Assembly (NCBI GenBank): GCA_000277445.1
Contig: AJWJ01000348.1
Span: forward strand, 1-24,839
Direction: 5' to 3'
Length of the DNA: 24,839 nt
From: Polysphondylium violaceum
Taxonomy: Eukaryota; Evosea; Eumycetozoa; Dictyosteliales; Dictyosteliaceae
Shown here: positions 1 through 10,317 of the stretch, piece by piece
Numbering within the stretch: position 1 is the stretch's first letter
How the letters are laid out: each line of letters opens with the position of its first letter
Notes under the pieces: generated by a model
Database searches by the model: none
Seen by the model: the letters and a program-made list of their open reading frames with translations, nothing else
Told to the model about the DNA's origin: nothing
Position numbers and translations under genes: made by a program

Positions 1-111
1 TTTTGTTTGTAAATACATATAAAAAANAAAAAAAAAAAAAAAAAAAAACAAAAATTCATATTACAGCCTTATTACAACCTTTGACAACAAAGAAATCATC
101 ATATCAATAGA

Positions 112-2457
112 ATGAGCACAGAGATTATTACATATGAAAGTATAGAGAAATGGGTAAAGGAAAAGTTGGATGAATACTTAGGATTTGATTCTACAGAGAT
201 GACGGCCTATCTATTATCAATGGAAACTCATCACGAGATGGAGAAGTATTTGGAAGAGTTGTTTGGTTCAGGCAAAAAGATTCAAAAGTTTTCAGAGACT
301 CTGGTAAAGAAACTGAGTACATTACCTAGAAAAGTAAACAGGTTTCCAAAAACAGTAAAGCCTCAAACAAATCAAAAGAACAATCAAAAGAAAAAAGATA
401 CTCCAACAACAACAACTGCAACTACAAGTAGTAACAAATCAAAACAAAGTAAAAAACAAATTGGATCATTTGCTGAAATTGAAATGCAAATGAGACCAGG
501 AGAACCATGTGAGTGTCAAGCAACCAAACATAAATTAATAACCAATTGTTTAAATTGTGGTAAAGTTATTTGTGAACAAGAAGGTAGAGGACCATGTAAG
601 TTTTGTCAAACTCCTTTGTTTACAAATCCTGCAAACTTTTCTGCTCATCAAAAGGAACAAAGTGAAAAGAATCTTTTGAATGCTATAAAATACAAGGATA
701 CAATTTTAGGATATCAAAACACTCACGCAAAGAGAACAATCGTCTATGATGATCAAGAGGATTACTTTGAAAATGCAAGCAACAAGTGGTTAAGCAATGA
801 AGAGAGAGATGCTGTTCAAAAACAAGAACAAGAATTTAAAAAACAACAACAGGATTCAAAGAGAACTACAAGAATATCAATTGATTTTGTTGGTAGAAGA
901 ATTATAAGTCAAGAGGTTAAACCAACCTTTGAAAAGTTATCTTTCTCGAATAATAGTAATAGCGATAGTAGTAATAATAATAGTAATGTAGATAAAGATC
1001 AAGATATAGATATAATTGAAAAGATTAAATATAAATCACATATAAATAATAATATAAATAGTAATAAAAAGGAAATGTTGGAGCAAGGAGAATCAATTGA
1101 TGAATCAAAAGATATTATCACAAGACAATATTATGGTGTTGAAGAGGATTCAATTGTATTGAAATCAATGAAGGTATTGGATAATAGTTCATTTAAATTT
1201 AGAGGTATTGTTGAAGGTTTCTGGAAATATTATGATGAAAAAGTCCAATCCCCCAAACGTGTACCAAACATTGTAATGTATAATAGCTTTTTGAAAATGT
1301 TTAAACAAAGAAACTGCAATTACTTTATCATATCACCTCAACACTATTCAAATAGTTTTTCGTTCAAAGACACTGTCATCCCAAGTGATGTATTAAAGTT
1401 TTCAAAGGCTTTGTTCAACTCTGCCAAAGAAAACAATGTCACACTAAACATTGCCATCGTATTTCCAAGAGATTTTGTATTTGGTGATGATGAAAGTGTT
1501 GATTTTATCAAATCAAAACTAGAAAACTATCGCCAACAAATCGGTGTCAACGATTTCTCTCTCATTCTTCCAAGTGGATTCAACGACACTTTTACTCAAC
1601 CCATTGTTGCACCAAATTCAACAAAAAGTGAAGTAAACAATAGCAAAACCTATTCGCAGACTCAAACTTATTTCCTCACAAAATTACACGAGAAAACAAA
1701 ATCTAAACCATTCAACAACATTATGGTTTGTCCATCTATATTTGAAATGAATTTATTGTCTGGCTCAACTCCACCCTCTAGACAACAAATTGAATATTGG
1801 CTTGAAATCAATAGAGCCACTCCTAGTCAATATCCAATTCTCTTTACTACAATTCAAGGTTCCTTGCAAAATGATCAATTGGTGAAAATTAAAAACATTT
1901 TTGATAAAAGAGATATGGTCGTCATTGAGAAATATCCATTCTCTTCCAAAAAGACAAACACTAACAGCAATGACGATTTAAATATCGATTGGGATCCATA
2001 TAGATGCGAATTTGCAGATCATAAATCGCAATTGGCAGGTGTTTTGGCTTCACCCTTTGACAAAGAGTTTCATATTGATAATATGTCATTTGTTCTCACC
2101 CTCTCAACATTTACTCAATATCTTCAATCACCATTTAATTACCAAGCTGAATTATCTTTACGTACAAATTTAATTGATCTTATGGGCAATGAGGAGTTGG
2201 CTGAAGATTTTTCAGATGTTATTTTGGCTCTCTCAAATGGTATCTTTAAAAGGATACAGTCTGTTGTAAAATCAAACCCTTCATTGGCAGATTCACATAT
2301 CGATCCAAGAGAGAAATTATTCTTTACCGATCTCATAGAGAAATCTCAGCAAGTTTATTCATTTTTCACCAGCCAATATCCAAATGATTTAATTACAAAG
2401 AAATTGGATATAATTATTTCTGTTTTATCAAATTATATTGGTAAAAGTAATGAATAA
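112..2457 (+). CDS. TRIP4/ASC-1 (Rqt4)-like zinc-finger protein with degenerate GH84-like C-terminal domain
   Basis: Single-exon gene, 781 aa, TAA stop; the ATG follows an A-rich leader. Residues 1-70 resemble the N-terminal helical region of human TRIP4/ASC-1 (pattern IEKWVKEKL..GFDSTEM..YLLSME). Residues 133-165 form the C2HC5-type zinc finger of that family, with cysteines at 133, 135, 146, 149, 154, 162 and 165 and the family phrase ICEQEG-RGPC. Residues 240-350 are Asn/Ser/Lys-rich linker. From residue 363 the protein departs from TRIP4: the usual ASCH domain is absent, and the region 363-690 follows the order of conserved blocks of GH84 O-GlcNAcase (FRGIVEGF at 363-370, ISPQ at 407-410, VCPS at 539-542, LAGVLASPF at 641-649). 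The catalytic Asp pair and other active-site residues appear replaced, so it is probably non-catalytic. Known TRIP4/Rqt4 proteins belong to the ASCC/RQT complex that splits collided ribosomes; that role here is inferred. The TRIP4 assignment is firm, the GH84 assignment comes from motif order only. Confidence 0.85.
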   Translation: MSTEIITYESIEKWVKEKLDEYLGFDSTEMTAYLLSMETHHEMEKYLEELFGSGKKIQKFSETLVKKLSTLPRKVNRFPKTVKPQTNQKNNQKKKDTPTTTTATTSSNKSKQSKKQIGSFAEIEMQMRPGEPCECQATKHKLITNCLNCGKVICEQEGRGPCKFCQTPLFTNPANFSAHQKEQSEKNLLNAIKYKDTILGYQNTHAKRTIVYDDQEDYFENASNKWLSNEERDAVQKQEQEFKKQQQDSKRTTRISIDFVGRRIISQEVKPTFEKLSFSNNSNSDSSNNNSNVDKDQDIDIIEKIKYKSHINNNINSNKKEMLEQGESIDESKDIITRQYYGVEEDSIVLKSMKVLDNSSFKFRGIVEGFWKYYDEKVQSPKRVPNIVMYNSFLKMFKQRNCNYFIISPQHYSNSFSFKDTVIPSDVLKFSKALFNSAKENNVTLNIAIVFPRDFVFGDDESVDFIKSKLENYRQQIGVNDFSLILPSGFNDTFTQPIVAPNSTKSEVNNSKTYSQTQTYFLTKLHEKTKSKPFNNIMVCPSIFEMNLLSGSTPPSRQQIEYWLEINRATPSQYPILFTTIQGSLQNDQLVKIKNIFDKRDMVVIEKYPFSSKKTNTNSNDDLNIDWDPYRCEFADHKSQLAGVLASPFDKEFHIDNMSFVLTLSTFTQYLQSPFNYQAELSLRTNLIDLMGNEELAEDFSDVILALSNGIFKRIQSVVKSNPSLADSHIDPREKLFFTDLIEKSQQVYSFFTSQYPNDLITKKLDIIISVLSNYIGKSNE

Positions 2458-2808
2458 ATATATTGTTTAGAGTAGGGATGATCATCAATGTCGCTTCAAA
2501 CTTTTTTCTCAAATCTAAAAATGATGACTGAATATGCAAGGATAATTATTTTTTCAAAAGAAACATTTAGACCAAAGAAGGTCCATTTACCAGAAATTTG
2601 TAGTGAATTTTTTTTGAATTTTATTATTATTTTTGACCATTTTTTTTTAATTTTTTTTTAATTTTTTTTTTTTGATTAATTCTAAAATTGTGCATGATCA
2701 TCACTCACAATATAAAAATGGCCCAGCTGCAAAAAAAATACAATTTTCTTCACAGTTTTTATTATTTTTTTTGCTTTCCTTGTAAATAATTATTTATATT
2801 CTGATAAA
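2458..2808. other. Intergenic region between TRIP4-like gene and first aminopeptidase gene
   Basis: 351 bp with no coding potential. It holds a 10-bp perfect palindrome GATGATCATC (2477-2486), a second ATGATCAT (2694-2701), and long T runs at 2640-2675. It should carry the 3' end of the upstream gene and the promoter of the aminopeptidase gene. No clear TATA element can be singled out in such AT-rich DNA. Confidence 0.6.
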
Positions 2809-5466
2809 ATGTGTGATCATAAACATCTTGTAGACAAGAACGATCGTTTGGTATTGCCAAATAATGTGGTGCCAAACACATATGATTTACACATCACACC
2901 CGATCTCAAAAACTTTACTTTCAAAGGTGAGGTTGATATCACTGTCGAAGTAACCAAACCAAGCAAAACAATCACCATTCACTCCATTGAACTTGTTATT
3001 CACACTGCCAAACTTGGTGATCAAGTCGCCTCAAAGATTGAATACTATGTTCCAGAAGAAGTTGCCATTCTCACTTTTGAAAAGGAAATTGAGCCAGTCA
3101 AATCTGCCAAATTGTCATTGACTTTTGACGGTATTCTCAATGATCAACTCAAGGGTTTCTACAGATCAAAATATGTTGTCGATGGTGAGGATCGTTATCT
3201 TGGTACCACCCAATTTGAAGCCACTGATGCCAGACGTGCTTTTCCATGTTTTGATGAGCCCGCTCTCAAAGCTGTCTATAATGTAAAACTCACTGTTCAA
3301 AGCCATCTTACCGCCCTCTCTAATATGGACGTCACTGAAACTGTAGAGAATGCTGATAATACAAAGACTGTTTCCTTTGCCACCACTCCAATCATGAGTA
3401 CCTATCTCGTTGCTTTTATTGTTGGTGAATTGAGCTATGTCGAAGCCTACACTCCAGAAAAGATTAGAGTCAGAATTTACAAGACCATCAGTCAAACTGA
3501 ATCCTCTGAATTTGCCCTCGACGTTGCCACCAAAGCCCTCAGCTTATTTATCAACTACTTTGGCATTCCATTCCCATTGTCCAAATGCGATCACATTGCC
3601 ATTCCAGATTTCTCTTTTGGTGCCATGGAAAATTGGGGTCTCATCACCTATCGTGAATCCATTCTCTTGACCTCTGAAAAAACAACTTTATTAACCAAAC
3701 AAAGAATTGCCAATGTTATTGGTCACGAATTGGCTCATCAATGGTTTGGTAATTTGGTCACCATGGAATGGTGGAGTCAACTTTGGTTGAATGAAGGTTT
3801 TGCCACTTTTATGGGTTACTTTGTCACTGATAAGATTTTCCCAGAATGGAATGTTTGGTTGGATTTCTCTGATACCTATCGTTCTGGTGCACTCAGTTTA
3901 GATTCACTTGCCAACTCTCATCCAATTGAAGTACCAGTTAGATCCTCATCACAAATTAATGAAATTTTTGATGCCATTAGTTACAACAAGGGTTCCTGTG
4001 TCATTCAAATGATTGAAGGTCGTTTAGGTGATAACTTTAGAAAAGGTCTCAACCATTATTTAAACAAACACTCTTATAAAAACACAAACACTGAAGATCT
4101 CTGGGAATCACTTTCATTGTTATCTGGCATTGATATTAAAACATTTATTGATTCTTTTACCAAATATTCTGGTTATCCAGTCATTGATTTCAAAACCACT
4201 CAAACTCCAGGTACTTTTGAACTTACTCAAAAGCAATTTAGATTAGATGGTTCTGCTGAACAACCAACTGACCCAATTTGTAATTATCTGTAGTTTTATA
4301 ATTATATGTGTCTAAATATTATATATATATATTAACAATTTATTAATAACAATAATATAGGGAACAATTATATTAAAGTTGAAACAGCATCTGGATCAAG
4401 TGAATTTATTCTTGATAAAAAGTCCGATACATTAACCGTTCCAAACTTTAAACAAGGTGATTGGATTAAACCAAACTTTGGACAAACTGGTTACTATCGT
4501 ATCAATTATGACCCAGCTGTTCTTGCCACATTAATTCCAAGAATTAAATCACTCGAATTACCATCAGTTGATCGTTTAAATCTTATCACTGATATGTATA
4601 ATCTTTGCAAAACTGGTTCCGTTTCAATTAGTTCTTACATGGACTTGATTGTATCCTATTCAAATGAGACTGAAAGTCCAATTTGGAACACCATTTGTGA
4701 CAATCTTTTAGCTCTTGCTACTTTTGTTCATGACCAACCATACTATCCAAAATTCGCAAGCATTGTTAGCAAACTCTTGAAACCAATTTCAAAGAAATTA
4801 GGCTTCGATCCAATCAAAGGTGAAAGATCAAGTGATACCTTACTCAGAGATAAAATTTTAGCTACCATTGGTGAATTTGGTGATCAAGAAGTCATTCAAG
4901 AATCTAAAAAGAGATTTGAATTATTCAAAAATGACCCTTCTTCATTACCAGTTGATATTAGAAGTGCTGTTTTAGCCAACGTCATCAAAAACGGTGGTGA
5001 AACTGAACAACAAGACATCATTGATAGATATCTCAAGACTACTGCTGCCTCTGAAAGAACATCTTTCCTTGCTGCCATTGCCAAATCACCAAAACAAGAA
5101 TTGGTTGAAAAAGCCCTTGATTTTTCTTTAAGCAGTAATGTTAGATCACAAGACACCTATATTGTTTGGGTAATGACCCCATCAGCACTCAAACCAGTCG
5201 TCTGGCAATATTTGATTAAAAACTTTAAATCTATTTATGCTAAATTCCCAGATTCAGGTCTTTTCCCAAGAATGATTTCTGGTTCTCTCCAACCAAAGAT
5301 GGAAGAATCTCGTATCGCTGAAGTCGAAAAATTCTTTACTGAAAATCCAGTTCCAGCCGCCGCTAGATCAATCAAACAAGACATTGAAAGAATTAGAATT
5401 AATTCAAAATGGGCAAATTCATTTATTCCAACTCTTGGTGAATGGGTTGAAAAACACTCTCAATAA
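2809..5466 (+). CDS. psaA: Puromycin-sensitive aminopeptidase-like M1 zinc metallopeptidase (copy 1)
   Basis: Two exons, 2809-4279 and 4361-5466, with an 81-nt intron (GTAATT..ATAG). The junction falls inside a Trp codon (t|gg) and restores DPIWNNYIKVETA. The product is 858 aa, the usual length for this family. It has the M1 hallmarks: GAMEN exopeptidase motif at residues 271-275, zinc site HELAH at 306-310 with the third ligand Glu in NEG at 329, and the transition-state Tyr at 392 (ISYNKG). The C-terminal half is the helical ERAP1_C-like domain. No signal peptide is visible, so it is probably cytosolic, removing N-terminal residues from peptides as mammalian PSA/NPEPPS does. It is followed 305 bp later by a paralogue in the same orientation with tracts of near-identical DNA. 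The psaA symbol follows the D. discoideum name and could belong to either copy. Confidence 0.93.
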
Positions 5467-5771
5467 ATTAAATTACATGTAATATCATTTATTTCCTGTG
5501 AAAAAAATAATATCTCTTATTATTTACATTTATTTCCAAGTACAAATAAATGTAAAAATGTAACAAAAACAAATAAAACATCACAGATTGAATCACAAGA
5601 ACAATTGTTGGGACAATTTAATTTAAAAAAAGGGTAACCCCAAGAAGTTTTTTTTTTTTCTAAAAATATGATGAACATCTGATCACTTGCCACCACACAA
5701 TGTGATCATTATCAATAAAAGAGTTTTTTTATTTTTAAAATTATAGATATAAAGATAGAAATAAAGATAAA
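5467..5771. other. Intergenic region between the two aminopeptidase genes, with 3' hairpin
   Basis: 305 bp. It contains a perfect 13-bp inverted repeat (5523-5535 with 5544-5556, 8-nt loop) whose right arm includes AATAAA, a nested symmetrical element at 5462-5493 overlapping the stop codon, and two TGATCA palindromes (5680-5685, 5703-5708) upstream of the second gene. No ORF. Confidence 0.6.
5523..5556 (+). terminator. Perfect 13-bp hairpin containing a possible poly(A) signal
   Basis: The arms TTTACATTTATTT and AAATAAATGTAAA are exactly complementary, with loop ccaagtac. The right arm holds AATAAA at 5545-5550, 57 bp past the stop of the first aminopeptidase gene. The structure is seen directly; a role in 3'-end formation is inferred. 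Confidence 0.5.
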
Positions 5772-8505
5772 ATGTGTGATCACAAACATCTTATAGATAA
5801 AAATGATCGATTGGTTTTGCCAGATAATGTAGTGCCTAGTGTATATGATTTACATATTATGGTTGATTATAAAAGCTTTACATTCAAAGGTGAGGAGGAT
5901 ATCACTGTTGAAGTCAAGAAACCAACAAAAGTAGTTGTGATTCATTGTCTTGAAATTGTTATTCATAGTGCTAAGCTTGGTGATCAAACCGCTTGCAAGA
6001 TTGAATATCATGCTCCAGAAGAAGTTGCCATCTTGACATTTGAACAAGAGGCTCAAGTATGTGAATCCACCAAGCTCTCATTGACTTTTGATGGTATTAT
6101 CAATGATCAAAATTTACAAGGTTTCTATAGATCAAAGTATGTTGTCGATGGTCAGGATCGTTATGTCTGTTTATCACAATTTGAAGCTACTCATGCTCGA
6201 CGTGCTTTTCCATGCTTTGATGAGCCTGCTCTTAAAGCAAAGTTTAATTTAACTTTCACTGTACCCACCCATCTTACCGCTTTATCAAATACAGAAGAGG
6301 TATCAATTAAAGAAAATACCAATGATAACACCAAAACCATTTTGTTTCAAACCACTCCAATCATGAGCACTTACCTTTTGGCCTATATTGTTGGTGAATT
6401 TACATATGTAGAAGGCTCAACAAATAATATTAGAGTTAGAGCTTATAAACTTTTGGGTCAATTAGAATCTGCTGAATTTGCTCTAGATGTAGCAATCAAA
6501 GCACTTTCTATATTTATAGATTATTTTGGTATACCTTTTCCATTAACAAAATGTGATCATGTTGCTGTTCCGGATTTTTCATATGGTGCTATGGAGTAAT
6601 TATTTTTATATATATTTTATATTATTTCAAGAGTACTAACAAATACTCTAAACAACAGGAATTGGGGTCTAATTACTTATCGTGAATCATTGTTTTTAGT
6701 ATCTGAAAAAGTATCACTATTAATTAAACAAAAGATAGCCATTGTAATTGGTCACGAATTGGCTCATCAATGGTTTGGTAATTTGGTCACCATGGAATGG
6801 TGGAGTCAACTTTGGTTGAATGAAGGTTTTGCTACATTTATGGGTTCATTTGTCACTGACAAGATATATCCAGAATGGGATTGTTGGTTGGAATTCTCTG
6901 ATCATTATCGTGCTGGTGCTCTTAATCTAGATGCTCTTGAAAACACTCATCCAATCGAAGTACCAGTTAGATCATCTGCTGAAATTAATGAAGTATTTGA
7001 TGCCATTAGTTACAACAAGGGTTCCTGTGTCATTCAAATGATTGAAGGTCGTTTAGGTGATAACTTTAGAAAAGGTCTCAACCATTATTTAAACAAACAC
7101 TCTTATAAAAACACAAACACTGAAGATCTCTGGGAATCACTTTCATTGTTATCTGGCATTGATATTAAAACATTTATTGATCCATTTACCAAATATTCTG
7201 GTTATCCAGTTATTGACTTCAAAACCACTCAAACTCCAGGTACTTTTCAACTTACTCAAAAGAAATTTAGATTAGATGGTTCTGCTCAACAACCAACTGA
7301 TCCAATTTGTAACTATCTTTCTATAATTATTTATCCAAATATTATATTAATTTCAATTACTAACCATTAATAACAATAATATAGGGAACAATTATATTAA
7401 AATAGAAACAGCATCTGGATCAAGTGAATTTATTCTTGATAAAAAGTCCGATACATTAACTGTTCCAAACTTTAAGCAAGGTGATTGGATTAAACCAAAC
7501 TTTGGACAAACTGGTTACTATCGTATCAATTATGACCCAGCTGTTCTTGCCACATTAATTCCAAGAATTAAATCACTCGAACTACCATCAGTTGATCGTT
7601 TAAATTTGATCTCAGATATGTATAGTATTTGTAAATCTGGGGATGTAACAATTGATTCTTACATGGACTTGATTGTATCCTATTCAAATGAAACTGAATA
7701 TTTCATTTGGAATTCTATTTGTGATAATCTCTCTTTTATTGCCTCTTTGATTCAAGATCAAACTTATTATACTAAATTTTGCCAGATTGTCATTAATCTT
7801 TTGAAACCCATTTCAAAGAAACTAGGCTTCGATCCAATCAAAGGTGAAAGGTCAAGCGATACCCTACTCAGAGATAAAATACAAATGACTATTGGTGAAT
7901 TTGGTGATCAAGAAGTCATTCAAGAATGTAAAAAGAGATTTGAGCTATTCAAAAATGATCCAGCTAACCTCCCCGCCGACATCCGTCTCGCAGTATTATC
8001 AGTTGTAGTAGCCCATGGCGGAATAAACGAACAACAAGTTCTCTTTGATATGTACCATAAAACCATTTCATCCTCTGAAAAGAGTTGTTTTATTATCGCA
8101 ATGGCCAAATCACCTAAACCAGAAGCAATCTGTAAAATTCTAGACTTTTCATTAGGCCCTGATGTTAGATCACAAGACACCTACATGGCTTGGATATTTA
8201 CCCAAACACCATTTAAACCTGTAGTATGGCAATTTTTAATCAAAAACTTTAAAGCTCTTGAAACCAAGTTCCCAGAGACTCGTAGTATCGGTAGAATTAT
8301 TTCAGGATCATTCCAACCAAAGATGGATGAGGCCGGTGTCGTTGAAATTGAAAAATTCTTTATTGAACACCCAGTGCCCTCTGCCGAAAGAGTCATTAAA
8401 CAAGATATTGAAAAAATTAGAATCAACACCAAATGGGCAAATTCATTTATTCCAACTCTTGGCAAATGGGTTGAAAAGAATAGCAGTAATAATAGTTATT
8501 GTTAG
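5772..8505 (+). CDS. M1 zinc aminopeptidase, tandem paralogue (copy 2)
   Basis: Three exons: 5772-6595, 6659-7308 and 7385-8505, giving 864 aa and a TAG stop. Intron 1 (63 nt, GTAATT..ACAG) splits the GAMEN motif after GAM-E (ga|g); copy 1 has no intron there. Intron 2 (76 nt) sits in the same Trp codon as the only intron of copy 1. All catalytic features are intact: GAMEN, HELAHQW, NEGFATF and ISYNKG. The protein is clearly similar to copy 1 throughout, yet DNA identity is uneven. Tracts of 86 bp (6747-6832) and 186 bp (6996-7181) match copy 1 exactly, while the flanks differ at many synonymous sites. It is probably a second active cytosolic aminopeptidase rather than a pseudogene, since no frame break is needed. 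The C-terminus ends in a short Ser/Asn tail. Confidence 0.92.
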
Positions 8506-8850
8506 CACTTTAGCTTATTATAGTAAATATTTTTGATTCTTTTTTTGAAAAATATCTTCCCTCTCACCCCCAAATCAATTGTTTGATTTACAAAAAAAAA
8601 AATTTAGATTTGGCCAAATCTTTATGAATAATAAATTTTATTAATAAAGAAATTAAAAACTTATTCATGGTGTTGTGTGAGTTTTTATTTCAGTGGGGGG
8701 TATGAATATTTGACAAATTTTATTGACTTTATTTATTCATATATTTCATTCTACGACGACAATTTATTCTTTTTGTCTTTATCTCTCCCTCTTCTTTATT
8801 TGAAAATATTTTAATATACATTAATATATATATATACATTACATTGAAAA
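8506..8850. other. Intergenic region with two inverted repeats
   Basis: 345 bp. It holds a 7-bp inverted repeat with a 4-nt loop (AAATCAA 8572-8578, TTGATTT 8583-8589) and a 16-bp perfect palindrome AGATTTGGCCAAATCT at 8606-8621. AATAAA signals follow at 8630-8635 and 8643-8648. The remainder, up to the next ATG at 8851, is TA-rich and probably promoter and leader. Confidence 0.55.
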
Positions 8851-9952
8851 ATGGCTTTAGGAAAAGCTTTTCAAACTATAATAATGTTTATTATTATACC
8901 TTTAATGATAGCAGTTCAAACAGAGGTATAATTTGTTTATTAGTGTGAATAGGTTTTTTGTTAGTAGTACTAAAATTGTAGTTTCAATATTTTCTAGAAA
9001 CTATCAATTACAGCTGCATTAGATTTAATAGTATGGTATATAGCGATTAGTTTTGGTATATTTATATTTAAAACTCCATTGAAACTATATTTTACAATTA
9101 GAGCAAAAAGAAATTCACTTGAAGAACACAAAGAATTTTATGGTGAAGAAAAATATAATGAAATTCATAAAAATATATTTACCTTGGAATGGAAGTAAGT
9201 TTGTTATTTATAGTAGTAGAGGCTATAGGTATATTAATAATCATTACCATTATATTTTACTTAGAATGTTGATATCTTCAATTGTAGCACCATTCTTGGC
9301 ATTGTTTAGTTGGTATTGTTTAGAACAATTTTGTGTTAAATACTCTCTTAGTTCACTTAGTCAAATGTTACATCCATACTTTATCATTTTAGCAGCATTT
9401 GTTTCTTCCTATCAACCCATTTTTTCATTTATAGATGTATTTAGAGAAAGAGTTGATCAAGTCTATGGTATGGGTAGTGGCAGTGGTAGTTTAGGAGGAG
9501 TCAAATCACCACCAACACACCTGAGTGGATCCTATGGATTCGAGGGAAGTAGTGGGGCTGGTGGAGTAGATCTTTCATCGAGTGGAGGTATATTTGGTAG
9601 AAAATCTTCGCCCTTGGAAAAATCATCAGACTCAAACTTTGTCATTGATGAAAATTTAATTAAAAACTTTGTATATACAAATCAAAAGGTTTCTGAAGAT
9701 AATCTCAGATCAGAACTTAATCAATTCAGACAAGAATTCTCTTCCTATTTAAAGAATTTTAATCAAGAGATAAATTCATTAAAGAGAGACATTAAACAAT
9801 GGACAGGAAAGAAATCTGATGATATTCTTAAATTGGATCATCGTATTCTAAGTTTAGAGAATCAATTGGAGTTGTTTCAAATGTTGGAAAAAGAAAAGAA
9901 AACATCTGACGTAAATTCTATTTTTCAATCTTTTCATAAATTTATAAAATAA
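8851..9952 (+). CDS. Unrecognised multi-pass membrane protein with coiled-coil tail
   Basis: Reconstructed from three exons: 8851-8925, 8998-9194 and 9265-9952. The introns are 72 nt (GTATAA..CTAG, phase 0) and 70 nt (GTAAGT..TTAG, phase 2), and the product is 319 aa. About four hydrophobic segments are visible: near residues 7-23, 29-48, 93-113 and 125-147. A basic/acidic stretch follows the second (FTIRAKRNSLEEH). Residues 155-205 are Gly/Ser-rich, and residues about 215-310 have coiled-coil character (ENLIKNFVYTNQ, LRSELNQFRQEF, LKLDHRILSLENQLELF). No catalytic motif and no family I can name. The short hydrophobic first exon could also act as an uncleaved signal anchor or targeting segment. 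The exon structure is supported by frame continuity and hydrophobic content. The function is unknown. Confidence 0.72.
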
Positions 9953-9980
9953 TCATATAGCAGCAATAGTATATGATTAT
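9949..9980 (+). terminator. 11-bp perfect hairpin overlapping a stop codon
   Basis: ATAATCATATA pairs exactly with TATATGATTAT around a 10-nt loop; the left arm includes the TAA stop at 9950-9952. It could form in the mRNA at the start of the 3' UTR. The pairing is seen directly; a function is inferred. Confidence 0.45.
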
Positions 9981-10317
9981 ATGTATCGTTGTTTTCTACA
10001 CACATATCTAGGGAATATAGATAATACTTTTAATTAGAAAGAAAAAGTATTTCTTCAACAAGATATTGTTTTATCAGCTTTTTTATATTGTAAATAAACA
10101 AACTACTAGTAGCTGTATTATCTAAATCAACATCTCTGAAACACCGCATTGGATTTTTTGAATGGGTAGAAAAAATGACATTATTTCAAAGAAAGGATCT
10201 GAAATTATTTTTTTTAAATTTTTTTGAAATTAATTTTTTTGGATTTTTTACAATATTCAGTTTCTATTTTTTTGATATTTATTGATTTATAATCTTTATT
10301 GCACAAAGACATAAAAA
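9953..10317. other. Intergenic region, no gene seen
   Basis: 365 bp. An 11-bp perfect inverted repeat (9949-9959 with 9970-9980) overlaps the stop codon of the membrane-protein gene. AATAAA lies at 10093-10098. The rest is T-rich DNA before the SH3-protein gene. Confidence 0.55.

Noticed and set aside
2521-2531. ATGATGA followed by CTGA, as in box C/D snoRNA
   Set aside because: The two boxes are adjacent rather than 50-100 nt apart, and no second D box or terminal stem is visible.
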